64,000 nt of DNA from Plutella xylostella (GCF_932276165.1 NC_064001.1:9431501-9495500); one strand, 5' to 3'. Positions 57,801-62,621 are shown, counted from the first letter of the stretch. A program made the numbers and translations. The notes: generated by a model not told the origin, from the letters alone.

Positions 57801-60133
57801 CCTATGGCTTCCCCCTCTATTCGGTCTGTGATTTGTCCATCGAGCAATCGAATTCCGCCTATTCTGGCACCCCAAGCCACGCCTACTCCGCACTTCCTAT
57901 TGTTAGCGACCATCGCTATCTGTAAACAAAACATTGGAATGTGATTTGAATTTTGATTATTAAGTATCAATCCAAGAATAAATATTTTAACATTGGTAAC
58001 TTACTTCGCCAGCGCAACGAGTTCCATGAGAATTCAAATTTTGTTCATCGTAGCGGGGACTAGGATCGGAATCGCGGTCGTTACAATCCCAACTTATTTC
58101 TGGGTCCTGTGAAAACATCATTGGTCAAAATTAAATTAAATTGTACTAGGTACCTACTTAGTATATTTTTATACATTGTAAGTATTATAAAACAATAACA
58201 ACAAAGTTTTAGATGGATTTTACTTTAATCTCCCGTATTGAACCGCGCGTGTCGGTTGCCCGCCCCGCAAGCGACATCAACCGACAGCGGCGCGTCGCAT
58301 CGGCCGCGAATTTACCAGGGCCACATAAACGTTAAAATCTCCAACTGTTGTCCCTGCGTTGCCAGGGGCAACCATACAATTTGCTGACATTGTGAAATGC
58401 CGACGCCAACTCGGAACATTGTGGTGACATTTTTACTAAAAATATCCGGATACCATAAGTATACAGAAGTTGTCTACCTAACAATGTAATTTAAATAAAG
58501 ATTGATGAACATAAAAATGTTGAAAAGATTTGGAATAAGATTTTTGAAAAAAAATAATACTAAAATACGAATATTCAGGATTTTATCAACAAAACAACTG
58601 AGTACACTAGTGCAGGCCAAACCATTTCCATGAAGCCACAGTCGATTGGTTGATCATTGCATGTAAAATGTATATGTGTCTCAACCGTATTTTATCACAG
58701 TGCCCCGTAGTAGCCTCCGCGAGTGACATTTTAACCAACATTGTACCAGGGCACTATGAAGCTTACGTAGTTTGTTTTCAAGTCGGTGTGGTTGTGCTCG
58801 ATGCCGTCATCCAATACTGTTACTCGCACGCCTTTGCCATTGAAGCCCATGTTGTACACGGGCAGCACGTTGAGATCCAGTCGCGGCAGATCGGAGCGAG
58901 TGCGAGTGTCGTGCTGGAATTTAAAATAAATCTTTACATTTGGTTACTTTTTAACTTTAGTGCCAATTTCTCCATAGTCGGTTATCTAACGATTTATAAA
59001 TTAAACGTCATCTCCATATAAAATTCATGACAGATGTGTCAAAAGTTAACCATTACTCCCTGGTTATGCTCTAACAGAGAATGGTGAAATTGGCACTAAG
59101 TCTTATTGTTATTTAACCCGATCGGTTAGTTGGACGTTGTAACAAATGAAAGATCATTTTAATTTACATAGAGGAAAAGCTTGTAAACAAGCTTGTCTGT
59201 TCAGCATAATATTTAATGATTTTTAGATATTGTAAGCGTTTGTTTTCCATACCTCGGGGAATGTATTAGATAATAATACTTATTATCTAGCTACACCTAA
59301 TACATATTTACCAGTTTTAGTTTATTTAACATATCTTACCAAATACCACTCATCAGTCCAAAGCTCGTCATTGAAGAGGTCAGCCCTGACAGCCCTCTTC
59401 TGTCTCTCTTTGACAGGTTCGTCAACAGCTTTACTCTCATTTTCTACCCTCTTCACTCTGTGCAGTATTTTCTCTGGTCCATCTATGGGGTAACGCTTGA
59501 CTCGGGTTTTGCTGAAAGACTGTTCGGCCCATCTTACCTAAAATATAATATTATTTATAGCTAAATTAAGGTTATACCGTGGTTTCTGATACCTAACTAA
59601 CTTCATAATTATACTACTTGGTATGTCGGTGATGGTGACATAGACTAGCTGAAGTAGCTATTGTACCGTAGTGAAAGGATTATAATAGTCAGTTGGAATT
59701 ATTGGAATTAGGTGAAAGGATTAGAATAGCAAGATTAGTAAAGTTGTTAGTCGAAATATAACTGAAATTACGTGAATGGAAGATGATCATTTCAACCACC
59801 CCTACTAAAACCCCAAACCTAAACTTGATGAGTTGTGGACATCACGTCAATAATACATTACACAACATATTATTTTTAAACATGACGCATTGCGAAACGT
59901 GCAAACAACAAAAACAGTCATGCATGCGAGGCAATGTGGCCTATTTCCCCCATTACCGGCCACGTGTAGTCTCTGCCTAGTGTCATGCGGGTACCAGGGA
60001 CACACAAGAGGTGTTTTTACACACTCACCCTCCGATCGTTGTTCAGGCTCGCCGTGTGGTGGTCGCTGGGGGTGCGTCGCTGCTTGCTATGCCCGTACTT
60101 GTAGAATATGTATGTTCCCGGAAAACCGAGCAC
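15624..60133 (-). CDS. PCSK1: Proprotein convertase PC1/3 (neuroendocrine convertase 1 type), 14 exons, N-terminus missing
   Basis: Secretory-pathway subtilisin-like endoprotease that cuts prohormones after paired basic residues. Exons in order: 60133-60029, 59537-59340, 58913-58767, 58106-58005, 57919-57802, 56710-56592, 56463-56384, 56306-56174, 56031-55931, 55431-55339, 54701-54579, 16478-16315, 16098-15965, 15878-15624. They total 1872 nt with all phases agreeing: 623 residues plus stop. Catalytic Asp is in VLDDGIEH (residue 136 of this fragment), His in NSHGTRCAGE (177), oxyanion Asn in ANGNGG (278), so it is not PC2, which has Asp there, and Ser in HTGTSAAAP (351). NPNLTWRD, IVWKSEY, NNPGW and the FGFGLLNA block resemble PC1/3 more than furin. 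No Cys-rich region or membrane helix follows the P domain. Signal peptide and early prodomain exon were not found. Confidence 0.92.
15965..16478 (-). CDS. PCSK1: PC1/3 P-domain exons
   Basis: Exons 16478-16315 and 16098-15965 encode the P (homo B) domain that stabilises the catalytic domain: VNYVEHVQLVVSLAYSRRG, LQIGLTSPRGT, then PKDSSTNGF, and WPFNSVATWGENPKGAW. Phases 2 and 1 join without a frame break across the giant intron. Confidence 0.9.
16479..17021. other. Start of the 38-kb PC1/3 intron, 3' side
   Basis: Ordinary AT-rich intron sequence before the first recognisable repeat unit; no gene seen. Confidence 0.4.
17022..17340 (+). repeat. Diverged edge copy of the array monomer (left edge)
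   Basis: Shares the order of landmarks with units A and B: GGCCAG, CTTCGCCACTGAGA, ATACACT, GGTCAACTTA, GAAGCAGGGGTACGGTTACA, ACAGTCGCATTGAAAGTAAG, TGTACTAGGAGTGCA. It is clearly more diverged than any internal copy. Confidence 0.7.
17475..19157. mobile_element. hAT-type foldback element with GCGAAT hexamer arrays
   Basis: Ends TAGTGATGTAACGAAT and its complement, flanked by the 8-bp duplication CAACGCAC (17467-17474 and 19158-19165), as for hAT elements. Both subterminal regions carry tandem GCGAAT hexamers. Two large inverted arms of about 450 bp (about 17815-18260 and 18375-18830) fill the interior. No transposase is encoded. Confidence 0.85.
19166..20566 (+). repeat. Array segment: unit A then unit B
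   Basis: The most complete left-hand A-B pair. A core 19362 onward, A tail 19848-20150 (CCATCAGAAAATCTCTAGAA, ATACATGGGGCCTTACCAC), B core 20158 onward and B tail (ACAATAGGCCACTTGGGGTG) to the insertion point of the next element. Confidence 0.8.
19639..19847 (-). mobile_element. Helitron-like element with (GTCT)n core, copy 3
   Basis: Interrupts an A tail exactly at AAAAAGTA|TTTGATAAAAG; other A copies run through this point uninterrupted. On the complement strand the ends are TCCTAATCC...CAGCTAG, inserted between A and T with no duplication, which is diagnostic for Helitrons. Confidence 0.85.
20567..21621. mobile_element. Long palindromic element with TAGTCCAGTCAA ends and 3-bp duplication
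   Basis: Ends TAGTCCAGTCAA and complement, flanked by TAA on both sides. The arms are nearly the full length (about 460-500 bp each), including GTTCAGGGGGCTTAGG, a CCCCCCTCCTCCCCCCC tract and AGTCAGGACTTTTGGTATG, meeting near 21090. The 3-bp TAA duplication fits PIF/Harbinger MITEs. The small open frame at 21073-21282 is within the palindrome and is not a gene. Confidence 0.8.
22826..23887 (+). repeat. 5' LTR
   Basis: 1062 bp. Contains a TATATAAG promoter-like box at 22938-22945 in a GC-rich stretch, with the likely transcription start a short way downstream. Identical in length to the 3' LTR. Confidence 0.92.
22938..22945 (+). promoter_or_regulatory. TATA box of the LTR
   Basis: TATATAAG preceded by GCTCCGG and followed by GGCCGCGG; the same site occurs in the 3' LTR near 27016. 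Position inside the LTR suits the U3 promoter. Confidence 0.6.
23889..23906 (+). other. Primer-binding site of the LTR element
   Basis: AATTGGCGATCCAACGTGG directly after the LTR. TGGCGA matches the CCA-bearing 3' end of a tRNA primer; I cannot name the tRNA with confidence. Confidence 0.6.
23954..24757 (+). CDS. Gag-like protein of the LTR element
   Basis: Forms the particle in this retroelement class. I take the ATG at 23954; the frame is open from 23903 but begins there without ATG. The central region (SQVESFLAAV, WWQGS, LRSTFAP, IYQEI) matches the retrotransposon Gag domain, and the C-terminal CNFCRSFGHTYEIC is a CCHC zinc knuckle with C-X2-C-X4-H-X4-C spacing. About 267 residues. The next frame is shifted relative to it. 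Confidence 0.85.
   Translation: MAQKADEKPKSSISMSDTQFKELLTTVMTGISSASPTRTLKTFTSCTARFSGIRESSQVESFLAAVNTFKEVEKLDDALALAGLPLILTDDAAIWWQGSKDNVLTWKDFTDRLRSTFAPKKMAYKIYQEIIEIKQDSQTPTEIFVAEKRALLAQLPKPTHSDQQQIDLVFGQIRFEIREKISRNSISSFDELLMKARDIERNLSERDDASTVESKQDYKQKKARSRCNFCRSFGHTYEICRKRLRADEMGQRVPHSETQLLLLKLLP
24760..26535 (+). CDS. Pol fragment of the LTR element: protease and partial reverse transcriptase, degenerate
   Basis: In a different frame from gag. It opens with a second Cys cluster (CYGCGEPG) upstream of the ATG at 24850. The aspartic protease site reads HVDTCAKSS, with Cys where the catalytic DTG motif needs Gly. The reverse transcriptase starts near SPWSAPAVMVSKK and has CIDYRQLN and FMTTIDLRS, but the YxDD box reads SLDC: one of the two metal-binding Asp residues is lost. 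The frame stops soon after, without RNase H or integrase. So the copy cannot encode its own mobilisation. Confidence 0.85.
   Translation, partial: KPTFSCYGCGEPGVVRSRCTKCCQKKKETVMNDISFCSLHSQTEVHLRPVVTVKIGGVKGKAHVDTCAKSSVASYSLYKCLEKNGYAFKEEVMYITLADGIAKRQRILTVKAPVTIYGKVIPTSFIIFPNSRDNRTLLGVGFIQEARMVLNLPQMTFTFDEEPNKVYELDEEDDDMDMVMGIIRTDTAIPDLLSPLQYTPDYLKSPQLPESSATDSRTMPSFGPLPEVTSVHRSYDTLHSEQASIPPMDLLGAAPAGFLSERKEKPYGPLIPIDLSSPPKKQRIVLFDGHSPVMDSLYADACRNIEEQNVVLSPHSESLFPSTDISSMDISTENSAMTEDQLPIMKRFLQQNEDVFIPNQKPSTQAELVIDTGTHLPISAVPYKFSPAEVQSLKTEIDKMLSEKIIEPCASPWSAPAVMVSKKGGDMRVCIDYRQLNAVTIPDIYPLPKLDQQLLHDARQMPFMTTIDLRSSVHHWQLALREEDQIKTTFITPFGMFKFLRMPLGLRNAPSTIQRLMDKFRISLSHIHLVVSLDCLVCLSPTFHQHLKDLQEVFDTLKEYSLTANKAKCRFCVDREASVQGEIEYTYLQSP
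26536..26903. other. Untranslated 3' region of the LTR element with polypurine tract
   Basis: No open domain. GGAGACAGAGGGGGAGAC at 26886-26903, directly before the 3' LTR, is the polypurine tract used for second-strand priming. Confidence 0.7.
26904..27965 (+). repeat. 3' LTR
   Basis: 1062 bp. Differences from the 5' LTR that I see are single substitutions near 27147, 27342 and 27952. Confidence 0.92.
28038..29360. mobile_element. hAT-type element with AACCGG-rich ends
   Basis: Ends TAGGGCGTGCAAAACCGG and complement, flanked by the 8-bp duplication GTCTGTTT (28030-28037 and 29361-29368). Both ends contain many copies of AAAACCGG/CCGGTTTT. A second foldback (28370-28554) is nested inside. 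No transposase. Confidence 0.85.
28370..28554. mobile_element. GC-rich foldback MITE nested in the AACCGG element
   Basis: GGTCTCCTATTTAC and complement at the ends; the arms continue through CCGTAGGTCGCGTC and GTAGGCCGCGTCAC. AAGGCC occurs on both outer sides and may be the target duplication. Confidence 0.65.
29369..32726 (+). repeat. Array segment: four A units followed by one B unit
   Basis: A cores near 29620, 30242, 30930 and 31660 occur in succession with spacers of different length, then a B core at 32247 and a complete B tail. It shows that the array is not strictly alternating: A units have expanded locally. The peptide-like frames at 30776-31036 and 31512-31775 are repeats of the same unit. 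Confidence 0.8.
32727..33366. mobile_element. MITE with GTCGCAG ends and ~85-bp inverted arms
   Basis: Left end GTCGCAGTCATCTGGTTTAA, right end complementary; arms include CTAGCCCGTTCATTGGATGA. Length 640 bp, no coding capacity. The flanks (ATATAT left, AGTTACG right) do not form a duplication, and they belong to different parts of the repeat unit. Confidence 0.75.
33852..34798. mobile_element. Foldback element with GATTCTGAAGGC ends (split by a nested element)
   Basis: Left TGATGCCGATTCTGAAGGC and right GCCTTCAGAATCAAC are inverted; the arms continue through AAATTCTAATTTTAA. ATCAC flanks both sides (33847-33851 and 34799-34803) and appears once in the empty copy at 53325. The hAT-like element 34013-34787 interrupts its right arm. 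Confidence 0.75.
34013..34787. mobile_element. hAT-like MITE with GGGTCCAGCC ends
   Basis: Inverted arms of about 60 bp (GGGTCCAGCCAGACTCGTCC at the left) flanked by the 8-bp duplication TCAGAATC (34005-34012 and 34788-34795). Interior AT-rich, non-coding. The superfamily is inferred only from duplication length. Confidence 0.8.
35406..35681 (+). pseudogene. HARBI1-like transposase N-terminal fragment
   Basis: ATG at 35406 (the frame is open from 35313). The block NVDPLVSLPDSEFVRTFRLS, then KHVVKEIAADLTPLI and RRKDGIS, matches the conserved N-terminal helices of Harbinger nucleases (the region before the DDE domain). After GISMK the sequence loses similarity and stops; AAG|GTTTGG could be a donor, but no following exon with the catalytic residues was found, so I call it truncated. 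Confidence 0.7.
36442..36658. mobile_element. Foldback MITE nested in the Harbinger-type element
   Basis: GTACGGTGGCCTGCGCC and complement at the ends; ~50-bp arms continue through TAAAAGTATACAGGCGGA and AAATAGCGAT. Non-coding centre. Confidence 0.75.
36715..37062 (-). pseudogene. SAP-domain protein relic in two exons
   Basis: Exon (about 37062-36935) reads YRKYGLFIDECAV, HALKAELRKRGA, stop, ISGLKEHLIRR: the L-x-x-E-L-x-x-R-G...S-G-x-K-x-x-L-I-x-R-L pattern of SAP DNA-binding motifs, with one in-frame TAA at 36969-36967. It ends at donor GTTAGT and joins in phase to 36847-36715 (HQDYDRNSN, then VEWPSETLYSSV and stop). It is convergent to the transposase fragment. Harbinger elements usually carry a Myb-like second protein, so a SAP protein here is unexpected. 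Confidence 0.55.
37622..38945 (+). repeat. Array segment: A tail, unit B, unit A start
   Basis: Continues the A unit interrupted at 35061, then a B core at 38032 with full tail, then an A core at 38718 interrupted at TTTAA by the next block. Confidence 0.8.
38946..41000. other. Left part of the TTAA block
   Basis: Unassigned AT-rich sequence. About 40265-40430 holds a fragment (GACAGTCAGTCAGACAGACG, then GATCCTATAACGG and a poly-T/CGAAACCC end) like the 3' end of a common insect non-LTR element. Overlapping minus-strand open frames at 39924-40279 are low-complexity Phe-rich translations and not genes. Confidence 0.4.
41051..41570. mobile_element. hAT MITE with CCGAATA arrays, copy 1
   Basis: Ends TAGTGTTGCCACGAATA and the complement of TAGAGATGCCACGAATA, flanked by the 8-bp duplication GTTAGTAT (41043-41050 and 41571-41578). 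Both ends are dense in GCCGAATACCGAATATTCGG words. Length 520 bp. Confidence 0.88.
42222..42960 (+). pseudogene. THAP-domain exon pair, frameshifted
   Basis: Exon 42222-42304 starts with ATG and ends in phase 2 at GTAAGT; it has FGC, IYFH. Exon from 42806 (acceptor TTTCATAG) continues MFPTEKKISKKWIDITGRTNW, the conserved FP and W of THAP zinc fingers, then after a one-base shift KLCSAHFEEDCF with the C-X2-H pair. The first Cys of the finger is not seen, and the shift near 42885 breaks the frame. Confidence 0.65.
43020..43204. mobile_element. Foldback MITE, GGCTGATTTTTCAAT family, copy 2
   Basis: Outer ends TATCGTCGGTTGACAGG and complement; inner arms GGCTGATTTTTCAATATTCA match those of 2051-2190. 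The outer 30 bp are absent in copy 1. Confidence 0.65.
43205..44134. other. Interior of the THAP-bearing element
   Basis: No recognisable domain in either strand; AT-rich. Confidence 0.35.
44242..45682 (+). pseudogene. ZMYM1/TTF-type hAT transposase C-terminal part, interrupted
   Basis: Fragments in several frames: ELEIEPVFRGTTRIR, DEPITTPEKKIK, LYNLKRIPEKHDPIKL and DIDGCMLCDELVSLK, then the hAT dimerisation motif read through a frame change (VTVASGEMSFSKLKLIKTYL at about 44713-44772). The coding sequence stops at the insertion point 44778 and resumes after 45545 with SQSRLTNLATLSIE to a stop at 45682. The catalytic first half is missing. The same motif order occurs in zinc finger MYM-type protein 1-like hAT proteins. 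Confidence 0.8.
44779..45544 (+). mobile_element. 9-bp-duplication element with ~15-bp periodic arms, copy 1
   Basis: Starts GGGTTCCGCTCATCT, ends GGTAGAACC; flanked by GCGATCGAC (44770-44778 and 45545-45553), inserted in the hAT transposase relic. The left ~180 bp is a run of variants of GGCATAATCTTTATT; the right ~230 bp is the same run in inverse orientation. A 9-bp duplication suggests the Mutator (MULE) superfamily, but no transposase is present. The open frames inside are GAGCG-rich repeat translations. Confidence 0.85.
46000..46695 (+). mobile_element. tRNA-headed SINE, copy 3, split by a LINE fragment
   Basis: Complete head: A-box-like TAGTGGTTAGTG at 46011-46022 and B box GGTTCGATTCC at 46050-46060. 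The expected acceptor stem does not pair, so it is a SINE head and not a tRNA gene. The body resumes at about 46511 (ATTTGTTTAAACACAGATAT) and ends at the same GGCGTGAGTG as copy 1. Confidence 0.8.
46073..46511 (-). mobile_element. 5'-truncated LINE 3' end inserted in the SINE
   Basis: On the - strand the last coding piece reads IPLHIRQSQSIETFKSKVRL then a stop, the usual C-terminal end of Jockey/CR1-type reverse transcriptases, followed by a 3' UTR with AATAAAGTATTTAATAAT tail at 46078-46095. Copy 1 of the SINE shows the uninterrupted sequence. Confidence 0.75.
47739..51596 (+). repeat. Array segment with B, A, A, B, A units
   Basis: Starts with a B-like tail (47743-47960), then spacer shared with 31260-31440, B core 48391, a partial second B tail (48717-48990) directly after the first, A cores 49287 and 49903, B core 50715 and A core 51414. 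The doubled B tail (TATGTAGCAGGGGTATAG occurring twice about 190 bp apart) looks like an unequal-exchange product. Confidence 0.8.
50041..50250 (+). mobile_element. RTE-type LINE 3' end, 5'-truncated
   Basis: Reads GRGRPRRKYVDQIGD, then NRRACMKRLMNVEEAKEVCQ and WRSIVSAYPSGRQA, the C-terminal end of RTE-type endonuclease-reverse transcriptases, and ends in TGTATGTATG. The 12-bp duplication TAAGATTGTATG flanks it (50029-50040 and 50251-50262), showing retroposition into an A unit. Confidence 0.85.
51597..52320 (+). mobile_element. 9-bp-duplication element, copy 2, main part
   Basis: Starts GGGTTCCGCTCATCT after AGTTACGCT (51588-51596) and matches copy 1 to ACTATGCAATA, where it is cut. The missing end lies at 53790-53830 in reverse orientation, followed by AGCGTAACT (53781-53789), the complement of the duplication. 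Confidence 0.88.
52570..53289. mobile_element. hAT MITE with CCGAATA arrays, copy 2
   Basis: Same family as 41051-41570, flanked by GTTTTTAA on both sides (52562-52569 and 53290-53297). It is longer because a LINE tail (52743-52934) has inserted. The related array copy near 34830 is empty at this site. Confidence 0.88.
52743..52934 (+). mobile_element. 5'-truncated non-LTR retroelement tail
   Basis: Contains CCCGAGAGGAGGGACGGGGT, TAATACAGGTCTCGACTTAG and AATAAAGATTTTTAATTTTA, flanked by ATCCG on both sides (52738-52742 and 52935-52939). Copy 1 of the host MITE is uninterrupted at this place. Confidence 0.75.
53831..54300 (+). repeat. Diverged edge copies of the array monomer (right edge)
   Basis: One nearly complete diverged unit (GGCCAGTGACGAAGACCTTC, ACACCATACACTCAGTAACA, GTAGGGGTACAGTTATA, GTAAGCGAATATTCTACCAG) and a second partial one from about 54143 (ACCGACCAATAATCGAGACC, GGGTCAACTAGACTGG). 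Confidence 0.7.
54301..54578. other. End of the large PC1/3 intron on the catalytic-exon side
   Basis: AT-rich intron, no repeat boundary seen. Confidence 0.4.
54579..54701 (-). CDS. PCSK1: PC1/3 exon joining catalytic and P domains
   Basis: Encodes 41 residues: FGFGLLNAEALVKAALDW, the conserved end of the catalytic unit, then YICKVDP. The donor GTGAGC leaves phase 2, and the next exon in phase is 38 kb away at 16478. Confidence 0.9.
54702..55338. other. PC1/3 intron
   Basis: AT-rich intron; one end of the CCCCCTTATTC MITE family at about 54930-54950. No other feature. Confidence 0.45.
55339..58913 (-). CDS. PCSK1: PC1/3 catalytic domain exons
   Basis: Eight exons encode residues 102-398, with the Asp, His, Asn and Ser of the catalytic site on separate exons. 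Exon 56031-55931 ends at the weak donor GTTCGT; the nearby GTATGA would put a stop codon at the start of the next exon, so GTTCGT must be used. ANGN replaces the more usual SGN before the oxyanion Asn. Introns here are 80-2000 bp and hold no large elements except short AT-rich filler. Confidence 0.92.
55432..55930. other. PC1/3 intron
   Basis: No gene. A short inverted pair around GAAGC-CTTGTAGGGGCTTC (55519-55545) is the only structure noticed. Confidence 0.4.
56711..57801. other. PC1/3 intron
   Basis: AT-rich, with a short sequence near 57765-57785 (ATACTAGGAATGCATGAAAC) that resembles the end of the array monomer. Open frames here have no domain. Confidence 0.4.
58107..58766. other. PC1/3 intron
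   Basis: Contains a GC-rich island at about 58245-58330 (GTGTCGGTTGCCCGCCCCGC and following) standing out from AT-rich surroundings; probably an old element fragment. Confidence 0.4.
58914..59339. other. PC1/3 intron
   Basis: AT-rich; a small inverted pair GTGCCAATTTC (58960) and GAAATTGGCAC (59086) bounds about 140 bp and may be a MITE. Confidence 0.4.
59340..60133 (-). CDS. PCSK1: PC1/3 prodomain exons with three dibasic cleavage sites
   Basis: Exon 60133-60029 carries the prodomain end (LGFPGTYIFYKYGHSKQRR), exon 59537-59340 continues with VRWAEQ, the conserved element before the primary cleavage site. Three R-X-K-R sites follow in 45 residues: TRVKR, HRVKR and ERQKR, then the mature start ending WYL. 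Family members self-cleave at one or two such sites; three in series before the catalytic domain is notable. The 5' acceptor at 60134 shows that at least one more exon lies upstream. Confidence 0.9.
59538..60028. other. PC1/3 intron
   Basis: No recognised feature. Overlapping + strand frames at 59783-60252 run across an exon of the - strand gene and are shadows. Confidence 0.45.
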
Positions 60134-60381
60134 CTGAAATGGGAAACGATACCTTTTACACGTTATGGGTACTTGGTAGAAGTTACCTGGTGAAGGTTAT
60201 TGAGAAGGTCTTTACCACCAGGTGTTTTGTGAAAATATTGTTTTTATGGTAAGCATCGGTTAACCACGGCATACAAACAAAACAACTGTTGGTTTAATGG
60301 GTAGTTATGTTTATGGGACCTAATCGCAAAAGTTATTAAAATTATATTCAATCTCGTTAAACAGAAATAATATCTTAATCT

Positions 60382-60535
60382 CTGTTTCCCTCCATCCAAA
60401 GGTTGTCTGGCAGAGATCGCTTTTAGTGATAAGACCGCCTTTTGTACCCTAATTAAGTTACATTTTGTTAATTTTATTATTCTGTTTTGGTGTACAAATA
60501 AAGTGTATTCTATTCTATTCTATTCTATATCTAAT
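60382..60535 (+). mobile_element. LINE 3' end with (TATTC)n tail
   Basis: GTTGTCTGGCAGAGATCGCT, TAGTGATAAGACCGCC and CAAATAAAGTGTATTC followed by ATTCT repeats (60508-60527). This is a very common 3' terminus of lepidopteran non-LTR elements by recall. 5'-truncated. Confidence 0.75.
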
Positions 60536-61635
60536 CTCATTATAATGAAATGATCATAAAATATACTTATTTTTTAATTGACATACGTAGTGTAGCAGAG
60601 TCAAAATAATATTTAACTACGCAGCTATAAATTAGGGATTAGTCTAGTATTTAAAAACATCTTAATATGATTTTTATACTCATGCGCCATAAATAAGTTT
60701 ACGACTTTTTTAAATTTACGAGTAGGTACACCGCGAAGCACCCATGAGAAACATAGCTACTTGCATTGTTGGTATTGTAATAAATACTCCGACTGGAGCC
60801 ACAACCAATCATTCTCATACTGACCGCTGGACCGACAAGTTATTTTTCTACTTGGACAAAAAAATTAACGCCAAACTCCTAACGTTGGTGAAACTATCAG
60901 TCTTCAATCTGCATTCTTTAAACTCAAGATTGGACTAATCGGCGAACGGAGGGCGGACTTCCAACACCCGGCTAACCTTCCACGGTTCTCGGGTTGCCAT
61001 CCTATCAAGAGACTTCGAGCAAAGCATTCTTGGCTGTCCCACCAGGACGATGGCATCTGTCATGCCATCGTCCTGGTGATGTCACCCGTGATTCGGCTCA
61101 TATGACCTAGATGCCGGAGGGGCCATGGGAGGTGGGTTGGTTCCTGTCCTGTCCCATTCGGGAAGAAAATCTTCACTATACCTATGCGGCTGCGACTCAA
61201 CAATCTTCTCTGGCATTTATCTGGCGTCCGGTACAGGGGATAATATGATAAACCTTCACCATTTTTTCCATTTTATATTTTTTATAAATTAATCTAGGAT
61301 CGACCCGGGGCGGATTATTTGATTAATAATTAATCATTTAATTTTAATAAATTTTATTGTATTGTATACCTATAGCTAGGTAAAGTTATAACAGTTTGAA
61401 TTATGTTGATTTAATCCTTATAAATAATTTACATATATGATCTATCATGTGTTAAATGTCCAAATTTAAACACTTTTATATTGAGTTACACAGCGAACTC
61501 ATAGATAGCGTTAAATTCAGTGGTTTAAATAATGAATAACGATACATTTTATGAGTATATAATTAAGACAGGAACTTTACAGGACTACTTTAAAAGTTTA
61601 CAGGTTTTTGGCTTGAAGTTCTATAGGGGTTAAAT
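60536..61635. other. Upstream PC1/3 intron or flank with a GC-rich insert
   Basis: A GC-rich block at about 60940-61240 (GGCGAACGGAGGGCGGAC, GGTTCTCGGGTTGCCATCC) ends in an AATAAATTTTATTGTATTG tail near 61350, as for a non-LTR element end; identity not determined. It contains the perfect hairpin at 61041-61077. I found no PC1/3 N-terminal exon here. Confidence 0.4.
61041..61077. other. Perfect 15-bp hairpin
   Basis: ACCAGGACGATGGCA (61041-61055) and TGCCATCGTCCTGGT (61063-61077) pair perfectly around a 7-base loop. It lies in a GC-rich block. Confidence 0.8.
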
Positions 61636-62393
61636 GGTTCTACCTTTTTTGGCATAAGATTTATTTGCCTAATCTCGTATTGCATAGAAACGTTTGGTCA
61701 AAGTCTCGTTACGCCGAAAATCGTATGGCATAAATCTCGTTTAGTAAAAAGTTATTTCGCATAACATTGTTTAGCCTAATAATGGTATGGCCAAATCTTG
61801 AATAGCCTAATAATGCTATGGCATAGGTTTATAGAAAGTAAATAATATTCTTTTGACTTTAACTTTGACGGAGCGTCTCCCTACATAGCGCAAACTGGTG
61901 CCTTGTATTGTTTCCGCTGTTTGGAAAACGCTCCGCTCCGCTTCGCTGCGCTCCGCTTTGGTTTTGGTGAACATGTGCACCTAACACGCTCCTCCTCGCT
62001 TTGCTCGTCGTCGCACCTATTTTTAGGTTTCGATCTCATGGGGTTTGTAGTAATTATATTGGTCGTTAACTTTCGATTTTTTGATCATACAATATCGTGA
62101 TTTTCGGGATGTAGGAGAAAAATACCACAAGTTGTACATTTACTACATACTTAATATATTATTTATTAAGATAACATTAGGAGAAACAAGATTATAAATA
62201 GGTATAGACGAACATAAATTTGAGCAAACAAAACTTAGGTGTTTAAAGATTGTGCCTAAAGAGTTTTAGACGAAACGAGCCTTATGCCACATAAGTCTAG
62301 GCAAAGTGATGGTTCGGCCAAAAAAGTTTAGACCATATGAGTTATGCGAAATGAGTTTTGGTCAATAAAGATTATGCCAGATGAGCGGAACCC
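61636..62393 (-). mobile_element. 9-bp-duplication element with ~15-bp periodic arms, copy 3
   Basis: Begins GGTTCTACC and ends GCGGAACCC; flanked by GGGTTAAAT (61627-61635 and 62394-62402). Length 758 bp. The inverse of copies 1 and 2, intact. In the left arm the period can be read as TTTGCCTAATCTCGT, ATTGCATAGAAACGT, TTGGTCAAAGTCTCG and so on. Confidence 0.88.
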
Positions 62394-62459
62394 GGGTTAA
62401 ATACATTGAAACAGACATTTGAACCATACATAAGTAATCTTCATATTTACTATGTATAA

Positions 62460-62605
62460 CGTTTTGAAGTGTGTATGTAACCTACGTATCTTAGTGTGTG
62501 TATTACTCATAGCCTAAGCTCTATGTCTACCCTTATTTGGACACTTAATAAACGTCACTCGTAGAATTCGGTTGTTTCACTGATATCCTAAAGGGCCCCA
62601 CTTCA
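62460..62605 (+). repeat. Probable LTR (end only certain)
   Basis: The end at ACTTCA just before the primer-binding site is clear. An AATAAA at about 62548-62553 suits an LTR poly(A) signal. The start is uncertain because the partner LTR is outside the window. Confidence 0.5.
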
Positions 62606-62621
62606 TGGCGACCCTGCCGAA
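62606..62621 (+). other. Primer-binding site of the right-end LTR element
   Basis: TGGCGACCCTGCCGAA directly after the probable LTR end. TGGCGACC resembles sites complementary to a tRNA-Arg 3' end, as in mdg1/412-type elements; this is from memory. Confidence 0.55.

Noticed and set aside
58650..59021. Plus-strand 123-residue frame.
   Set aside because: Antisense of convertase exon 58913-58767 and its splice sites.
59783..60252. Plus-strand frames of 60-120 residues.
   Set aside because: They overlap the antisense of a well-supported convertase exon and carry no domain.
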